From positions 62,001 through 126,000 of the forward strand of contig NZ_BMMF01000001.1 of the NCBI RefSeq assembly GCF_014645695.1: a stretch of 64,000 bases of DNA, in the 5' to 3' direction. The position numbers and the translations under genes are program-made. The stretch is from Salinarimonas ramus (GTDB lineage: Bacteria > Pseudomonadota > Alphaproteobacteria > Rhizobiales > Beijerinckiaceae). The notes beneath the pieces were generated by a model. It saw only the letters and a list, made by a program, of their open reading frames with translations. It had not been told where the DNA came from and did not search any database. This document shows positions 19,316 to 28,792 of this stretch, piece after piece (position 1 is the stretch's first letter; every line of letters starts with the position of its first letter).

Positions 19316-20425
19316 TCACAGCCAGCCCTGCAGCTCGCGGGCGACGACGTGGTCGATCACGCGCATCCCCTCCTCGCTGTCGTTGAGGCACGGCAGGTAG
19401 GCGAACTTCTCGCCGCCATTGTGCTCGAAGATCTCGCGGTTCTCGCCGTCGAGCTCCTCCAGCGTCTCCAGGCAATCCGCCGAGAAGCCCGGGGCGACGA
19501 TGGCGAGGCGCTTGACGCCCTTTTCGGCCAGCCCCTTCACGGTCTCGTCGGTGTAGGGTTGGAGCCACTCGTCGGGCCCGAAGCGAGACTGGAACGTGAG
19601 CATCCAGCGCTCCTTCGGCCAGCCCAGCGTCTCGCGCAGGAGCCGCGAGGTCTTGGCGCACTGGCAATGGTAGGGGTCGCCCTGGAGCAGGTACTTGCGC
19701 GGCACGCCGTGGAAGGAGGTGAGGATCATCTCCGGCTCGAAGTCGAGCTTGGCGAGCTCCTTCCTCATCGAATCGGCGAGCGCGTCGATGTAGACCGGAT
19801 CGTCGTGATAGGGCGGCGCCACGCGCACGCTCGGCTGCCAGCGCATGGTCATCAAGGCCTCGAAGGCCTTGTCGCAGGCCGTCGCCGAAGTCGCGGCGGA
19901 ATATTGCGGATACATCGGCACGAGCAGGATGCGGTCGCAGCCCTGGGCGAGCAGGTTCTCGAGGGCGGGCTTCACGGCGGGCTGGCCGTAGCGCATCGCC
20001 CAGTCGACGACCACGCGATCGCCGGCGATCTGCTTCAGGTGCGCCTGCGCCTGCTCGGCCTGCGAGCGGGTGATGGTCTTGAGCGGCCCCTCGTTGCGCT
20101 CCTTGTTCCAGATCAGGTCGTAGTCGCGGCCCTTCTTCTTGGGGCGCGTCTGCAGGATGATCAGGTTGAGGATCGGCCACCAGAGCCAACGCGGCGTCTC
20201 GATCACGCGCTTGTCGGAGAGGAACTCCTTCAGGTAGGCGCGCATCGGCCAGTAGGACGTCGCCTCCGGCGTGCCGAGATTCATGATCAGCACGCCCAGA
20301 CGGCCGGCCTTCACCTGCGGATGGTCGGAGGGGAGCTTCACGGCGCGGAACTGCGCCTCGCGCGCGTCCGCATGGCTGCGAGCGGCCTCGACGTCGAAGG
20401 AAGAAGGCTGGACGATCTCGTTCAT
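19316..20425 (-). CDS. hemH: ferrochelatase
   Basis: The 369-residue enzyme inserts Fe2+ into protoporphyrin IX in the last step of haem synthesis. Diagnostic segments are GVLIMNLGTPEATSYW, SFHGVPRKYLLQGDPYHCQC with the active-site His, and APGFSADCLETLEEL with the catalytic Glu region. The start at MNEIVQPSS is preferred over an in-frame upstream start because GGAGGTCC-like sequence precedes it and the upstream segment has no homology. It is divergent from the 5'-nucleotidase gene with a 209-nt gap. Confidence 0.95.
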   Translation of the reverse strand: MNEIVQPSSFDVEAARSHADAREAQFRAVKLPSDHPQVKAGRLGVLIMNLGTPEATSYWPMRAYLKEFLSDKRVIETPRWLWWPILNLIILQTRPKKKGRDYDLIWNKERNEGPLKTITRSQAEQAQAHLKQIAGDRVVVDWAMRYGQPAVKPALENLLAQGCDRILLVPMYPQYSAATSATACDKAFEALMTMRWQPSVRVAPPYHDDPVYIDALADSMRKELAKLDFEPEMILTSFHGVPRKYLLQGDPYHCQCAKTSRLLRETLGWPKERWMLTFQSRFGPDEWLQPYTDETVKGLAEKGVKRLAIVAPGFSADCLETLEELDGENREIFEHNGGEKFAYLPCLNDSEEGMRVIDHVVARELQGWL

Positions 20426-20634
20426 CGAGCGGAGGTCCTCGGTTCTCTCGTGCCGGCGCGGCCTCGGGCCGCGAGCGGGCGAACGCGCTGCGCCGCCGGG
20501 CCGTACATAGCGACCGCGACGCTCATCGCCAACGTATACGCTCGATTTAAGAACGGAGATGGCTACGCGACAAGACAAAGCGTTCCTTGGGCGCTATTGT
20601 CGCGCCCGCGATCCTTCTCGAGAGGCAATCACAC

Positions 20635-22155
20635 ATGTTCAGAGCTACCATGCGCGGCGTCCTCGCCGGCGCCGCGATCCTCGCCACGGCCGGCATCGCG
20701 GCCGCCCAGGAGGAGACGAGCGTCACGATCAGCTTCGTCTCGGTCAACGACATCGACCGCATGGGCGAGAGCCGCGACGGCCGCGGCGGCGTCGCCCGCC
20801 TCGCGGCGGTGCTCGAGGCCGAGCGCGCGGAGAACCCCAACACGTTCCTGATCCACGCCGGCGACACGATCTCGCCGTGCCTGCTGTGCGGCTTCGACCA
20901 GGGCGCGCACATGATCGCGCTCTTCAACGAGCTCGACCCCGCCGTCTTCGTGCCCGGGAACCACGAGTTCGACTTCGGCCAGGAGGTCTATCTGGAACGC
21001 GCGGGCGAAGCGACCTTCCCGCTTCTCGCCGCGAACCTGCGCACCGCCGACGGCCAGCCCCTGCCGGGCCACGAGGACGGGCGTCTCGTCGAGGTCGACG
21101 GCGTCACGATCGGCTTCTTCGGCCTGATCACCGCCACGACGGCGGAGGTCTCGAGCCCGGGCGACCTGCAATTCGCCGACGAGGTCGAGACCGCCCAGGC
21201 CCAGGCCGCGGCGCTGCGCGAGGCGGGCGCCGACATCGTCGTCGCCGTCGCCCATACCGGCTTCGAGACGGACCTGGAGATGCTGCGCGGCGGCGTCGCA
21301 GACCTGCTGCTCACCGGCCATGACCACGACCTGCGCGTCATGTACGACGGCCGCGCCGCCATGGTGGAGAGCTCGTCCCAGGCCGACTACGTCGTCGTCA
21401 CCCACCTCGACGTCACCGTCGAGATCGACGGCGACGAGCGCGAGGTCTCCTGGCGCCCGCGCTTCGAGATCGTCGATTCCGCCACCGTCGAGCCGAACGC
21501 GGAGATCGCGGGCCTCGTCGCCGGCTACGAGGAGGAGCTGTCCGCCGCCCTCGACGTCGAGATCGGCGACACCGCCATCGCGCTCGATTCGCGCCGCGCC
21601 AGCGTACGCTCGATGGAGACCGCCATCGGCAACGTGATCACGGACGCCATGCGCGCCGCGACCGACGCCGACGTCGCGCTCACCAACGGCGGCGGCATCC
21701 GCGCGGACCGCACCTACGATCCCGGCACGACGCTGACGCGCCGCGACGTCTTCTCCGAGCTGCCCTTCGGCAACGCGACGGTGCTCGTCACGATCTCCGG
21801 CGAGGACCTGAAGGCCGCCCTCGAGCACGGCTATTCGCGCCTGCCCGAGCCCGCGGGCTCGTTCGCGCAGATCTCGGGCATGTCGGTGGTCGTCGATCCG
21901 TCGGAGGCGCCGGGCGCGCGCGTGCAGGAGGTGACGGTGGGCGGCGAGCCGCTCGACCCGAACGCCACCTATCGGCTGGCCACGAACGACTTCCTGCTGC
22001 GCGGCGGCGACGGCTACGGCATGCTCGCCAACGGCGAGACGCTGGTCGACGCCGCTGCGGGCCAGCTCATGGCGAGCCAGGTGATCGACTACATCGCGGC
22101 CAATGGCGGCATCGGCGAGATGACCGTCGGCGAGCGCATCGTCGTCCAGGAGTGA
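20635..22155 (+). CDS. periplasmic bifunctional metallophosphatase/5'-nucleotidase
   Basis: The 506-residue secreted enzyme has a signal peptide (MFRATMRGVLAGAAILATAGIAAAQ), an N-terminal metallophosphoesterase domain (HAGDTISP, PGNHEFDFG, TGHDHD) and a C-terminal nucleotidase domain (LTNGGGIRAD, RLATNDFLLRGGDGY). It should remove phosphate from nucleotides in the periplasm. The first metal motif, usually NDxH, reads NDID here, so one metal-binding His is replaced by Asp. GAGAGG lies upstream of the chosen ATG. Confidence 0.9.
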   Translation: MFRATMRGVLAGAAILATAGIAAAQEETSVTISFVSVNDIDRMGESRDGRGGVARLAAVLEAERAENPNTFLIHAGDTISPCLLCGFDQGAHMIALFNELDPAVFVPGNHEFDFGQEVYLERAGEATFPLLAANLRTADGQPLPGHEDGRLVEVDGVTIGFFGLITATTAEVSSPGDLQFADEVETAQAQAAALREAGADIVVAVAHTGFETDLEMLRGGVADLLLTGHDHDLRVMYDGRAAMVESSSQADYVVVTHLDVTVEIDGDEREVSWRPRFEIVDSATVEPNAEIAGLVAGYEEELSAALDVEIGDTAIALDSRRASVRSMETAIGNVITDAMRAATDADVALTNGGGIRADRTYDPGTTLTRRDVFSELPFGNATVLVTISGEDLKAALEHGYSRLPEPAGSFAQISGMSVVVDPSEAPGARVQEVTVGGEPLDPNATYRLATNDFLLRGGDGYGMLANGETLVDAAAGQLMASQVIDYIAANGGIGEMTVGERIVVQE

Positions 22156-22199
22156 GCCTCGCATCCGAGGCGTCCTCCGGTCCCACGACCGGAGGAGCG

Positions 22200-22889
22200 A
22201 TGAGCCGGGCGCTCGCGGAGTTCCGCGGGTGCCCGGACGCCGCGGGCTGGACCGCCCTGCCCTTCTTCCGCGACGGCGGCGCCGAACGCGTCGCCGCCGC
22301 GATAGACGCCCGGCTCGCGGACGGCGCCGCCCTCGTGCCGCCGCCGGATCAGGTCTTCGCGGCGCTGACGCTGACGCCGCTCGAGCGCGTGCGCGTGGTG
22401 ATCCTGGGCCAGGACCCGTACCCGTCTCCCGGCGACGCCCACGGCCTCGCCTTCTCCTATGTCGGTACGCGCCGCCTGCCGCCTTCCCTCAAGACGATCC
22501 TCGCCGAATGCGCACGGAACGGCGCCGCCGTCACGCCCGGCCGCGGAGACCTGTCGGGCTGGGCGCGTCAGGGCGTGCTCCTGCTCAACACCGCGCTGAC
22601 GGCGGAAGCCGGCAAGGCGGGCGCGCATCTCCGGCTGGGCTGGTCACGCCTCGCCGACGAGGCCGTCGCCGCAATCTCGGCGGAGCGCCCGCACGCCGTC
22701 TTCCTGCTCTGGGGCGAGAAGGCCCGCGCCCGCGCCGCCCTCGTCGACCGCGCGCGCCACCTGGTGCTCGAGACGGGCCACCCCTCCCCGCTCAACCGCC
22801 ACCGCGACTTCACCGGCTGCGGCCATTTCGCGAAGGCGAACGCCTGGCTGGAAGGACACGGGCTCGGCGGGGTGGATTGGAGCGTGTGA
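22200..22889 (+). CDS. ung: uracil-DNA glycosylase, family 1
   Basis: The 229-residue enzyme excises uracil from DNA. The water-activating motif GQDPYPSPGDAHGLAFS (Asp72) and the HPSPLN loop with catalytic His are both present, as is GVLLLNTALT. GGAGGAG ends 2-3 nt before the ATG, which supports this start over one 16 codons upstream. It begins 45 nt after the 5'-nucleotidase stop and may be co-transcribed with it. Confidence 0.95.
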   Translation: MSRALAEFRGCPDAAGWTALPFFRDGGAERVAAAIDARLADGAALVPPPDQVFAALTLTPLERVRVVILGQDPYPSPGDAHGLAFSYVGTRRLPPSLKTILAECARNGAAVTPGRGDLSGWARQGVLLLNTALTAEAGKAGAHLRLGWSRLADEAVAAISAERPHAVFLLWGEKARARAALVDRARHLVLETGHPSPLNRHRDFTGCGHFAKANAWLEGHGLGGVDWSV

Positions 22890-22914
22890 GGGCGGGGAGC
22901 GGGACGACAGAACG

Positions 22915-23152
22915 GCCCCACCGCCCGCGCTGCGCGCGGACTCCTCCCCTCCGGGGAGGACACGGGGTCGGCATTTGTCGCCAACGTCGATGAAGCCCGC
23001 CGACCGCCACCTCCCCGCAGGGGAGGACGACGACCCGAGGGTCGGAGGGTGGGGAGGGGGCGGGCCGGCCCGCAGGACGATCGCCCCTCGCCCGAACCAC
23101 TCTAGCCCCCTCCGGCCCTCGCTTCGCTCGGTCCACCTCCCCTGCGGGGAGG
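22915..23152. repeat. cluster of G/C-rich inverted intergenic repeats
   Basis: This gap holds at least three related palindromes: CTCCCCT-CCGGGGAG, CCTCCCC-GCAGGGGAGG and CCTCCCC-TGCGGGGAGG. They are separated by GTCGGAGGGTGGGGAGGG and by GCCCCCTCCGGCCC, whose Y-rich and R-rich strands mirror each other. The structure resembles the repeats at 9504-9701 but with a different terminal sequence. It lies between convergent ung and the binding-protein gene and may help termination. Confidence 0.7.
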
Positions 23153-23159
23153 TTTCGCC

Positions 23160-24434
23160 TTACTGCCCGATCTCGGCCTTCACGGCGTCGACCTCTTCCG
23201 TCGTCATCTGCGCGACCGTGGTGATCTCGCCGTCGACGATGCGCCACTTGCGGAAGGGCCCGGTGATGTCGCCGTTCTCGTCGAACGAGACCGCGCCGAT
23301 CACGCCGACGTAGCGGATCGCCTGACCGTCGGCGATGAGGCCGAGCGCGCGCTCGAACTCCTCGGGGCCCGCATGGATCACCTCGCCGCCCTCGGCGGTG
23401 ACGGCGCGGATGCCTTCGACGATGGCTGCCGGCTCGGCGGAGCCGGCCTGGGCGATGGCGAGGCCGAGGATCGCGGCGGCGTCGTAGGCCCGGTCCGCCG
23501 CCGGCGCGCCGGCGTCGAAGCCGCCCGACATCGGCGGATAGGCGGCCTGGAAATACTCGGTCGAGGGCGTCGTCGTCGTGCCCGACGACGTGCCGTAGGC
23601 CTCGTTGAGGAATTGCGGGCCAACGCCCTCGATGAAGTCGCCGGAATTCATGCCGTCGTTGAGCAGGAACTTGGCCGGCCCGCCCTGCGAGATCCAGGTG
23701 CGCGCGATCGTCGTGCCGTCGCCGGGATAGGAGACGAGGTAGAGCGCGTCGGGATCGCCCGCGAGCCCGGCCGTGACTTCCGGAGCGTAGGAAGCCTGGT
23801 TCTGGTTGTAGGGCGTGACGGAGGTGATGGTGCCGCCGAGCGCCTCGTAGGCCTTGGTGAATTCCGCCACCATGTTCACGCCGAAATCGTTGTTGACGTG
23901 GATGATCGCGAGCTCGCTCAAGCCCTGGTCCATGGCGTATTTCGCCGCCGCCGTGCCCTGCAGCGCGTCCGACGTGATGGTGCGGAAGAACATGCCCTTC
24001 GACTGGCCCTCCTGCGCGATCCGCGTCAGCGTCGGCGAGGAGGAGGCCGGCGAGATCTGCACGACGCCCGCGTCCGCCGTGACGGAGGTGAGGATCGGGA
24101 TCGAGACCGAGGAGATGATGCCGCCGATGATCGCCGGGACACCGACGAGATCGACGAGCTGACGCGCCTGGTCGACCGCCACCGAGCCCTGGCTCTGCGC
24201 GTCGCGCAGGTCCATCTCCAGCCGGCAGCCGGCGACGCCGCCGGCGTCGTTCAGGTCGCCGAAGGCGAGCTCCACCGACTTCGACGCCGCCTGGCCGAAG
24301 CGCCCCGCCGGCCCCGTCAGCGAGACGACGACGCCGATCGTATGCGCGCAATCCTGCGCGAGGACCGGCTGCGGCGCGACGAAGGCGCCGGTGGCCGCGA
24401 TCGCCGCGGCGGACACCATGGATGCGAGACGCAC
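23160..24434 (-). CDS. branched-chain amino acid-type ABC transporter substrate-binding protein
   Basis: The 424-residue periplasmic protein (Peripla_BP_6/LivK type) has a signal peptide ending PQPVLAQ, then TIGVVVSLTGPAGRFGQAASKSVELAF and VPAIIGGIISSVSIPI. The GTG start at 24434 is chosen because AGGGG lies just upstream and the signal peptide starts there; a longer ATG start would put 44 hydrophilic residues before it. No permease or ATPase gene is adjacent, so it is an orphan receptor and its ligand is unknown. Confidence 0.88.
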   Translation of the reverse strand: MRLASMVSAAAIAATGAFVAPQPVLAQDCAHTIGVVVSLTGPAGRFGQAASKSVELAFGDLNDAGGVAGCRLEMDLRDAQSQGSVAVDQARQLVDLVGVPAIIGGIISSVSIPILTSVTADAGVVQISPASSSPTLTRIAQEGQSKGMFFRTITSDALQGTAAAKYAMDQGLSELAIIHVNNDFGVNMVAEFTKAYEALGGTITSVTPYNQNQASYAPEVTAGLAGDPDALYLVSYPGDGTTIARTWISQGGPAKFLLNDGMNSGDFIEGVGPQFLNEAYGTSSGTTTTPSTEYFQAAYPPMSGGFDAGAPAADRAYDAAAILGLAIAQAGSAEPAAIVEGIRAVTAEGGEVIHAGPEEFERALGLIADGQAIRYVGVIGAVSFDENGDITGPFRKWRIVDGEITTVAQMTTEEVDAVKAEIGQ

Positions 24435-24546
24435 GTTCTTCCCCTTCGGTTCTCTGTCTTGGGCGCCGGCCGCGAGGCCGCGCGAGACGAGTGTCGAAGA
24501 CGGCGAAGCCTTTGGCAAGAGCGCGCTCACGTTGGGGAAGTGCCGG

Positions 24547-25065
24547 TCAGCCGGGCACGCCGCCATCGGCCCGCAGCAGCCCGGCCACCGCCTCGAAGGA
24601 CGACACGATCGCCCGCCGCTCGCCGGAGGACAGGCGCGCCAGCCCGTCGAGCGCCACGGGTGGCAGCAGCGTCGGCGCGTCCGCGAGCGCGCTCTCGCCC
24701 GAGGCGGTGAGCCGCGTGTGCACGATCCGCCTGTCGGCGGCGTTGCGGTAGCGCTCGACGAAGCCGCGCTCCTCGAGCTTGTCGAGGATGGAGACCACCG
24801 TGCCGGCCGACAGGTGGCAATGGCGCGAGAGCAGGCTCGTCGTCACCTCCCCGCGCGTGGCGACGGCCTGCATCACCACGATCTGCGGGATCGTGAGCCC
24901 CGAGACCCGCGAGACCGCCTTCGAGCGCGTGTCGATCGCCTGCGCGATGACGCGCATCGCCGTCGTCAGGGCGTGGATCTCGTCCTCGATCTCGGCCGCC
25001 CGCATGTCCTCTACCGAAGCGTAAGCCTGCGCTGGAACGAAGCGCAGCCGTTCGTCGTTCGTCAT
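24547..25065 (-). CDS. MarR family transcriptional regulator
   Basis: The 172-residue protein has a central winged helix (GLTIPQIVVMQAVATRGEVTTSLLSRHCHLSAGTVVSI as separate helices, then the wing ERYRNAADRRIVHTRLTASG) flanked by dimerisation helices. The start with GGAGG 7 nt upstream is preferred over an ATG seven codons earlier. It faces the osmoprotectant operon asnO-ngg with a 127-nt gap containing two palindromes, so it is the likely regulator of that operon and of itself. Confidence 0.9.
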   Translation of the reverse strand: MTNDERLRFVPAQAYASVEDMRAAEIEDEIHALTTAMRVIAQAIDTRSKAVSRVSGLTIPQIVVMQAVATRGEVTTSLLSRHCHLSAGTVVSILDKLEERGFVERYRNAADRRIVHTRLTASGESALADAPTLLPPVALDGLARLSSGERRAIVSSFEAVAGLLRADGGVPG

Positions 25066-25085
25066 CGGCAAACCTCCGGAGATCA

Positions 25086-25128
25086 TTTGACATCAAAATG
25101 TTCGAGCTGTAAACATTCGTGCTCGAAC
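25086..25128. promoter_or_regulatory. palindromic operator candidates between marR and asnO
   Basis: TTTGA-CA-TCAAA (25086-25097) is a short dyad of MarR-box type just upstream of the marR ribosome binding site. It is followed by a longer dyad, GTTCGAGC (25100-25107) and GCTCGAAC (25121-25128), with perfect 8-bp arms and a 13-nt spacer. Both lie where a MarR dimer would control the two divergent promoters. Binding is inferred. Confidence 0.5.
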
Positions 25129-25192
25129 GATCTTCGGAGAGACGCCCCGACCGCCCGCGTGCGGGGGCACAGGAGAAAGCGACGACACGACC

Positions 25193-26968
25193 ATGTGCGG
25201 AATTTGCGGCGAGCTCACCTTCGACGGCTCACCGGCCTCGGCCGACGCCATCATCCGGATGACCTGCGCGATGGAGCGGCGGGGACCGGATTCGGAGGGC
25301 GTCGTCGCCCGCGGACGCGTCGCCTTCGGCCATCGCCGCCTGCAGATCATCGATCTCTCGTCGAAGGGCGAGCAGCCGATGGTGGACGCGGCGCTGGGCC
25401 TGACGCTCGCCTTCAACGGCTGCATCTACAACTACCCGGAGCTGCGCGCGGAGCTGGAGGGGAAGGGCTATTCCTTCTTCTCGACCTCCGACACCGAGGT
25501 GATCATCAAGGCCTACCACGCCTGGGGGCCGGACTGCGTCCAGCGCTTCAACGGCATGTTCGCCTTCGCCATCCACGAGCGCGAAAGCGGGCGCGTGGTG
25601 CTGGCGCGCGATCGCTTCGGCATCAAGCCGCTCTACTTCGCGAACACGAAGAGCGGCCTGCGCTTCGCCTCCTCGCTGCCGGCGCTCGTCGCGGCGGGCG
25701 ACGTCGATCGCACGATCGACCCCGTGGCGCTGCAATTCTACATGAGCTTCCACGCCGTCGTCCCGGCGCCGTACACGATGCTCGAGGGCGTGCGCAAGCT
25801 GCCGCCTGCGACGATCCGGATCATCGAGGAGGACGGCGCCACCACGGAGCGGCGCTTCTGGTCGCTCGATTTCGGGCGCTCCGCCGAGGACGAGGAGCGC
25901 TCCTTCGAGGAATGGCGCGACCTGACGCTGGACGAGCTGCGCAAGGCGGTGGCGCGCCGCATGGTGGCGGACGTGCCGGTGGGCGTGCTCCTCTCGGGCG
26001 GCGTCGATTCGAGCCTGATCGTCGGCCTGCTCGCCGAGGCGGGTCAGTCCGGGCTGCGCACGTATTCGATCGGCTTCGAGGAGGCGAACGGCGAGAAGGG
26101 CGACGAGTTCGTCTATTCCGACCTCATCGCCAAGCACTACGACACCGACCACACCAAGATCTTCATTCCCTCCACCGACATGCTCGACGCGCTCCCCGAG
26201 ACCATCCGGGCGATGTCCGAGCCGATGGTCTCCTACGACAACGTGGGCTTCTACCTGCTCTCGCGGGAAGTGGCGAAGCACGTCAAGGTCGTGCAGTCCG
26301 GACAGGGCGCGGACGAGGTCTTCGCCGGCTATCATTGGTATCCGAAGGTCGCGGGCTCGAACGATCCCGTGGGCGACTACGCCGCCGCCTTCTTCGATCG
26401 CTCGCACGCGACGTTGAACCAGCATCTCGGGCCGGAATGGCGGCTCGAGCGCGACGAGGCGCGCGCCTTCGTGGAGGCGCATTTCGCCATGGCGGGCGCG
26501 ACCGACCCCGTGGACAAGGCGCTTCGCCTCGACAGCACCATCATGCTCGTCGACGACCCGGTGAAGCGCGTCGACAACATGACCATGGCCTGGGGCCTCG
26601 AAGCCCGCGTGCCCTTCCTCGACTACGAGCTCGCCGAGCTCGCAGCCCGCATCCCGTCGCGCCACAAGCTGGCGCACGGCGGCAAGGGCGTGCTCAAGGA
26701 AGCCGCGCGCAAGGTGATCCCGGCGGACGTCATCGACCGGCCGAAGGGCTACTTCCCGGTGCCGGCGCTGAAATACATCGAGGGCCCCACCCTCGACATG
26801 GTCCGCGACACGCTGACCTCGCAGAAGGCGCGAGAGCGCGGCCTGTTCTCCGACACCTACCTGAAGCGGCTCTTCGACGATCCGCGCTCGGCGATCACGC
26901 CGCTGCGGGGCTCCGAGCTGTGGCAGGTGGCGCTGCTCGAGAGCTGGCTGCAGAGCCACGGCATCTGA
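25193..26968 (+). CDS. asnO: N-acetylglutaminylglutamine amidotransferase (asparagine synthetase-like)
   Basis: The 591-residue enzyme has a class II glutamine amidotransferase domain starting MCGICGEL (catalytic Cys2) and a synthetase domain with the PP-loop LLSGGVDSSLIVGLL. In the NAGGN pathway AsnO amidates N-acetylglutaminylglutamine to the final osmoprotectant dipeptide amide. The downstream ngg gene fixes this identity over plain asparagine synthetase. GGAGAAAG lies before the ATG. Expression is probably osmotic and under the divergent MarR protein. Confidence 0.93.
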   Translation: MCGICGELTFDGSPASADAIIRMTCAMERRGPDSEGVVARGRVAFGHRRLQIIDLSSKGEQPMVDAALGLTLAFNGCIYNYPELRAELEGKGYSFFSTSDTEVIIKAYHAWGPDCVQRFNGMFAFAIHERESGRVVLARDRFGIKPLYFANTKSGLRFASSLPALVAAGDVDRTIDPVALQFYMSFHAVVPAPYTMLEGVRKLPPATIRIIEEDGATTERRFWSLDFGRSAEDEERSFEEWRDLTLDELRKAVARRMVADVPVGVLLSGGVDSSLIVGLLAEAGQSGLRTYSIGFEEANGEKGDEFVYSDLIAKHYDTDHTKIFIPSTDMLDALPETIRAMSEPMVSYDNVGFYLLSREVAKHVKVVQSGQGADEVFAGYHWYPKVAGSNDPVGDYAAAFFDRSHATLNQHLGPEWRLERDEARAFVEAHFAMAGATDPVDKALRLDSTIMLVDDPVKRVDNMTMAWGLEARVPFLDYELAELAARIPSRHKLAHGGKGVLKEAARKVIPADVIDRPKGYFPVPALKYIEGPTLDMVRDTLTSQKARERGLFSDTYLKRLFDDPRSAITPLRGSELWQVALLESWLQSHGI

Positions 26969-27040
26969 CGCGCGTGGGGAACCCGCGCGCGCGCAGGAAG
27001 AACCGATCCGACCACCCGTGAGAGCACCCGGGGGCAGACC

Positions 27041-28792
27041 ATGACCGACCCGACCAGCACCGAGGCCGACATCTCGCGTGGCGATCCCGCGCGCCTCGAC
27101 CCTCAAGGCGCGCTCGCACGCCCCAACGCCGTGATCGATTGCGGCTGGGGGCGGCTGCTCTTCGGGCAGACCTTCGAGGATCTGCACGACCTCGCCGAGA
27201 CCATGCGCGGCGAGCGGCCGGACCGGCGCGACATAGCCGTCTACGTGCGCGACCCGCACGTGGCGCTCGCCGCCGCGCCGCAGGAGATGTTCCTCGACCC
27301 GTCGCACACCTACCGCCTGGAGCTCGCCAAATACGTCCCGAGCGAGCGCGCGCATCCCGGCTTCTCGGTGCGGCGGCTCGATTCGCGGGCGGATGCGGAT
27401 TCGGTCAACCGCATCTACGCCTCGCGCGCCATGGTGCCGGTGCCCCCCGAGTTCTTCTGGGCGCGTCGCGACAGCCGCGCCATCATCCACCTCGTCGCCG
27501 AGGACGACGTCTCGGGCGCCATCGTCGGCACGGTGACGGGCGTCGATCATCTCCGCGCCTTCAACGACCCGGAGAAGGGCTCCTCGCTGTGGTGCCTCGC
27601 CGTCGACCCGCAGGCGACGCAGCCCGGCGTGGGCGAGGCGCTGGTGCGCGCGCTGGCCGAGCTGTTCAAGGCGCGCGGCGCCGCGTTCATGGACCTCTCG
27701 GTCATGCACGACAACGAGCACGCCATCGCGCTCTACGAGAAGCTCGGCTTCGAGCGCCTCCACGTCTTCACCTTGAAGCGCAAGAACCCCATCAACGAGA
27801 AGCTCTTCGCCGGACCCGGCCCGGAGGAGGAGCTCAACCCCTACGCCCGCATCATCACCAACGAGGCACGCCGGCGCGGCATCGACGTCGAGGTGACGGA
27901 CGCCGAGGGCGGCTTCTTCCGCCTCACCTACGGCGGGCGCTCGGTGCATTGCCGCGAGGCTTTGTGCGAGCTCACCAGCGGCGTCGCGGTCTCCATCTGC
28001 GACGACAAGGCGGTGACGCGGCGCATGGTCGAGCGGGTCGGCGTGATCGTGCCCGAGCAGATCGTGGCGGGCGACGACGTGGCGCTCGAGGCCTTCCTGC
28101 AGAAGCACGGCTCGCTCGTGGTCAAGCCCGCCCGTGGCGAGCAGGGCCGCGGCGTCGCGGTGGGCATCGAGACGATGGAGGATCTGAAAGCCGCCATCGA
28201 GGTCGCGAGGGAGCAGTGCGAGCGCGTGCTCGTGGAGCAGAAGGTGGCGGGCGAGGACCTGCGCCTCGTCGTGATCGACTACCGGCTCGTGGCCGCCGCC
28301 GTGCGCAGGCCCGCCCGCGTCGTCGGCGACGGCGAGCGCACGATCCGCGAGCTGATCGAGCGCCAGAGCCGCCGGCGCATGGCGGCGACGGGCGGCGAGA
28401 GCCGCATCCCCCTCGACGGCGAGACGGAGCGCTGCGTCGCCAAGGCCGGCTTCTCCCTCGACGACGTCGCCCCCGACGGCACCGAGGTCGTGGTGCGCCG
28501 CACGGCGAACCTGCACACCGGCGGCACCATCCACGACGTCACCGCCCACGTGCATCCGCGCCTCGTCGAGGCGGCGGTGAAGGCGGCGCGGGCGATCGAC
28601 ATTCCCGTGGTCGGCATCGATTTCATGGTTCCCTCCCCCTACGAGCCGACCTACGCTTTCATCGAGGCCAACGAGCGCCCCGGCCTCGCCAATCACGAGC
28701 CGCAGCCGACGGCCGAGCGCTTCGTCGACCTGCTCTTCCCCCTGTCCATCCCCGCCGCCGTGCGGCACCACCATTTCGAGCGCAGAGACTGA
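27041..28792 (+). CDS. ngg: N-acetylglutaminylglutamine synthetase
   Basis: The 583-residue fusion has an N-terminal GNAT domain (VAEDDVSGAIVGTVTGV, LAVDPQATQPGVGEALVRAL) and a C-terminal ATP-grasp ligase (VVKPARGEQGRGVAVGIE, VLVEQKVAGEDLRLVVID, FIEANERPGL). It acetylates glutamine and joins it to a second glutamine, making the NAGGN precursor. It lies 72 nt after asnO. Its TGA overlaps the ATG of the peptidase gene by one base. Confidence 0.94.
   Translation: MTDPTSTEADISRGDPARLDPQGALARPNAVIDCGWGRLLFGQTFEDLHDLAETMRGERPDRRDIAVYVRDPHVALAAAPQEMFLDPSHTYRLELAKYVPSERAHPGFSVRRLDSRADADSVNRIYASRAMVPVPPEFFWARRDSRAIIHLVAEDDVSGAIVGTVTGVDHLRAFNDPEKGSSLWCLAVDPQATQPGVGEALVRALAELFKARGAAFMDLSVMHDNEHAIALYEKLGFERLHVFTLKRKNPINEKLFAGPGPEEELNPYARIITNEARRRGIDVEVTDAEGGFFRLTYGGRSVHCREALCELTSGVAVSICDDKAVTRRMVERVGVIVPEQIVAGDDVALEAFLQKHGSLVVKPARGEQGRGVAVGIETMEDLKAAIEVAREQCERVLVEQKVAGEDLRLVVIDYRLVAAAVRRPARVVGDGERTIRELIERQSRRRMAATGGESRIPLDGETERCVAKAGFSLDDVAPDGTEVVVRRTANLHTGGTIHDVTAHVHPRLVEAAVKAARAIDIPVVGIDFMVPSPYEPTYAFIEANERPGLANHEPQPTAERFVDLLFPLSIPAAVRHHHFERRD

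Noticed and set aside
25229-28774. 1181-codon open frame on the minus strand
   Set aside because: It is antisense to asnO and ngg, which have clear domains. At about 72% GC, stop codons are rare in shadow frames.
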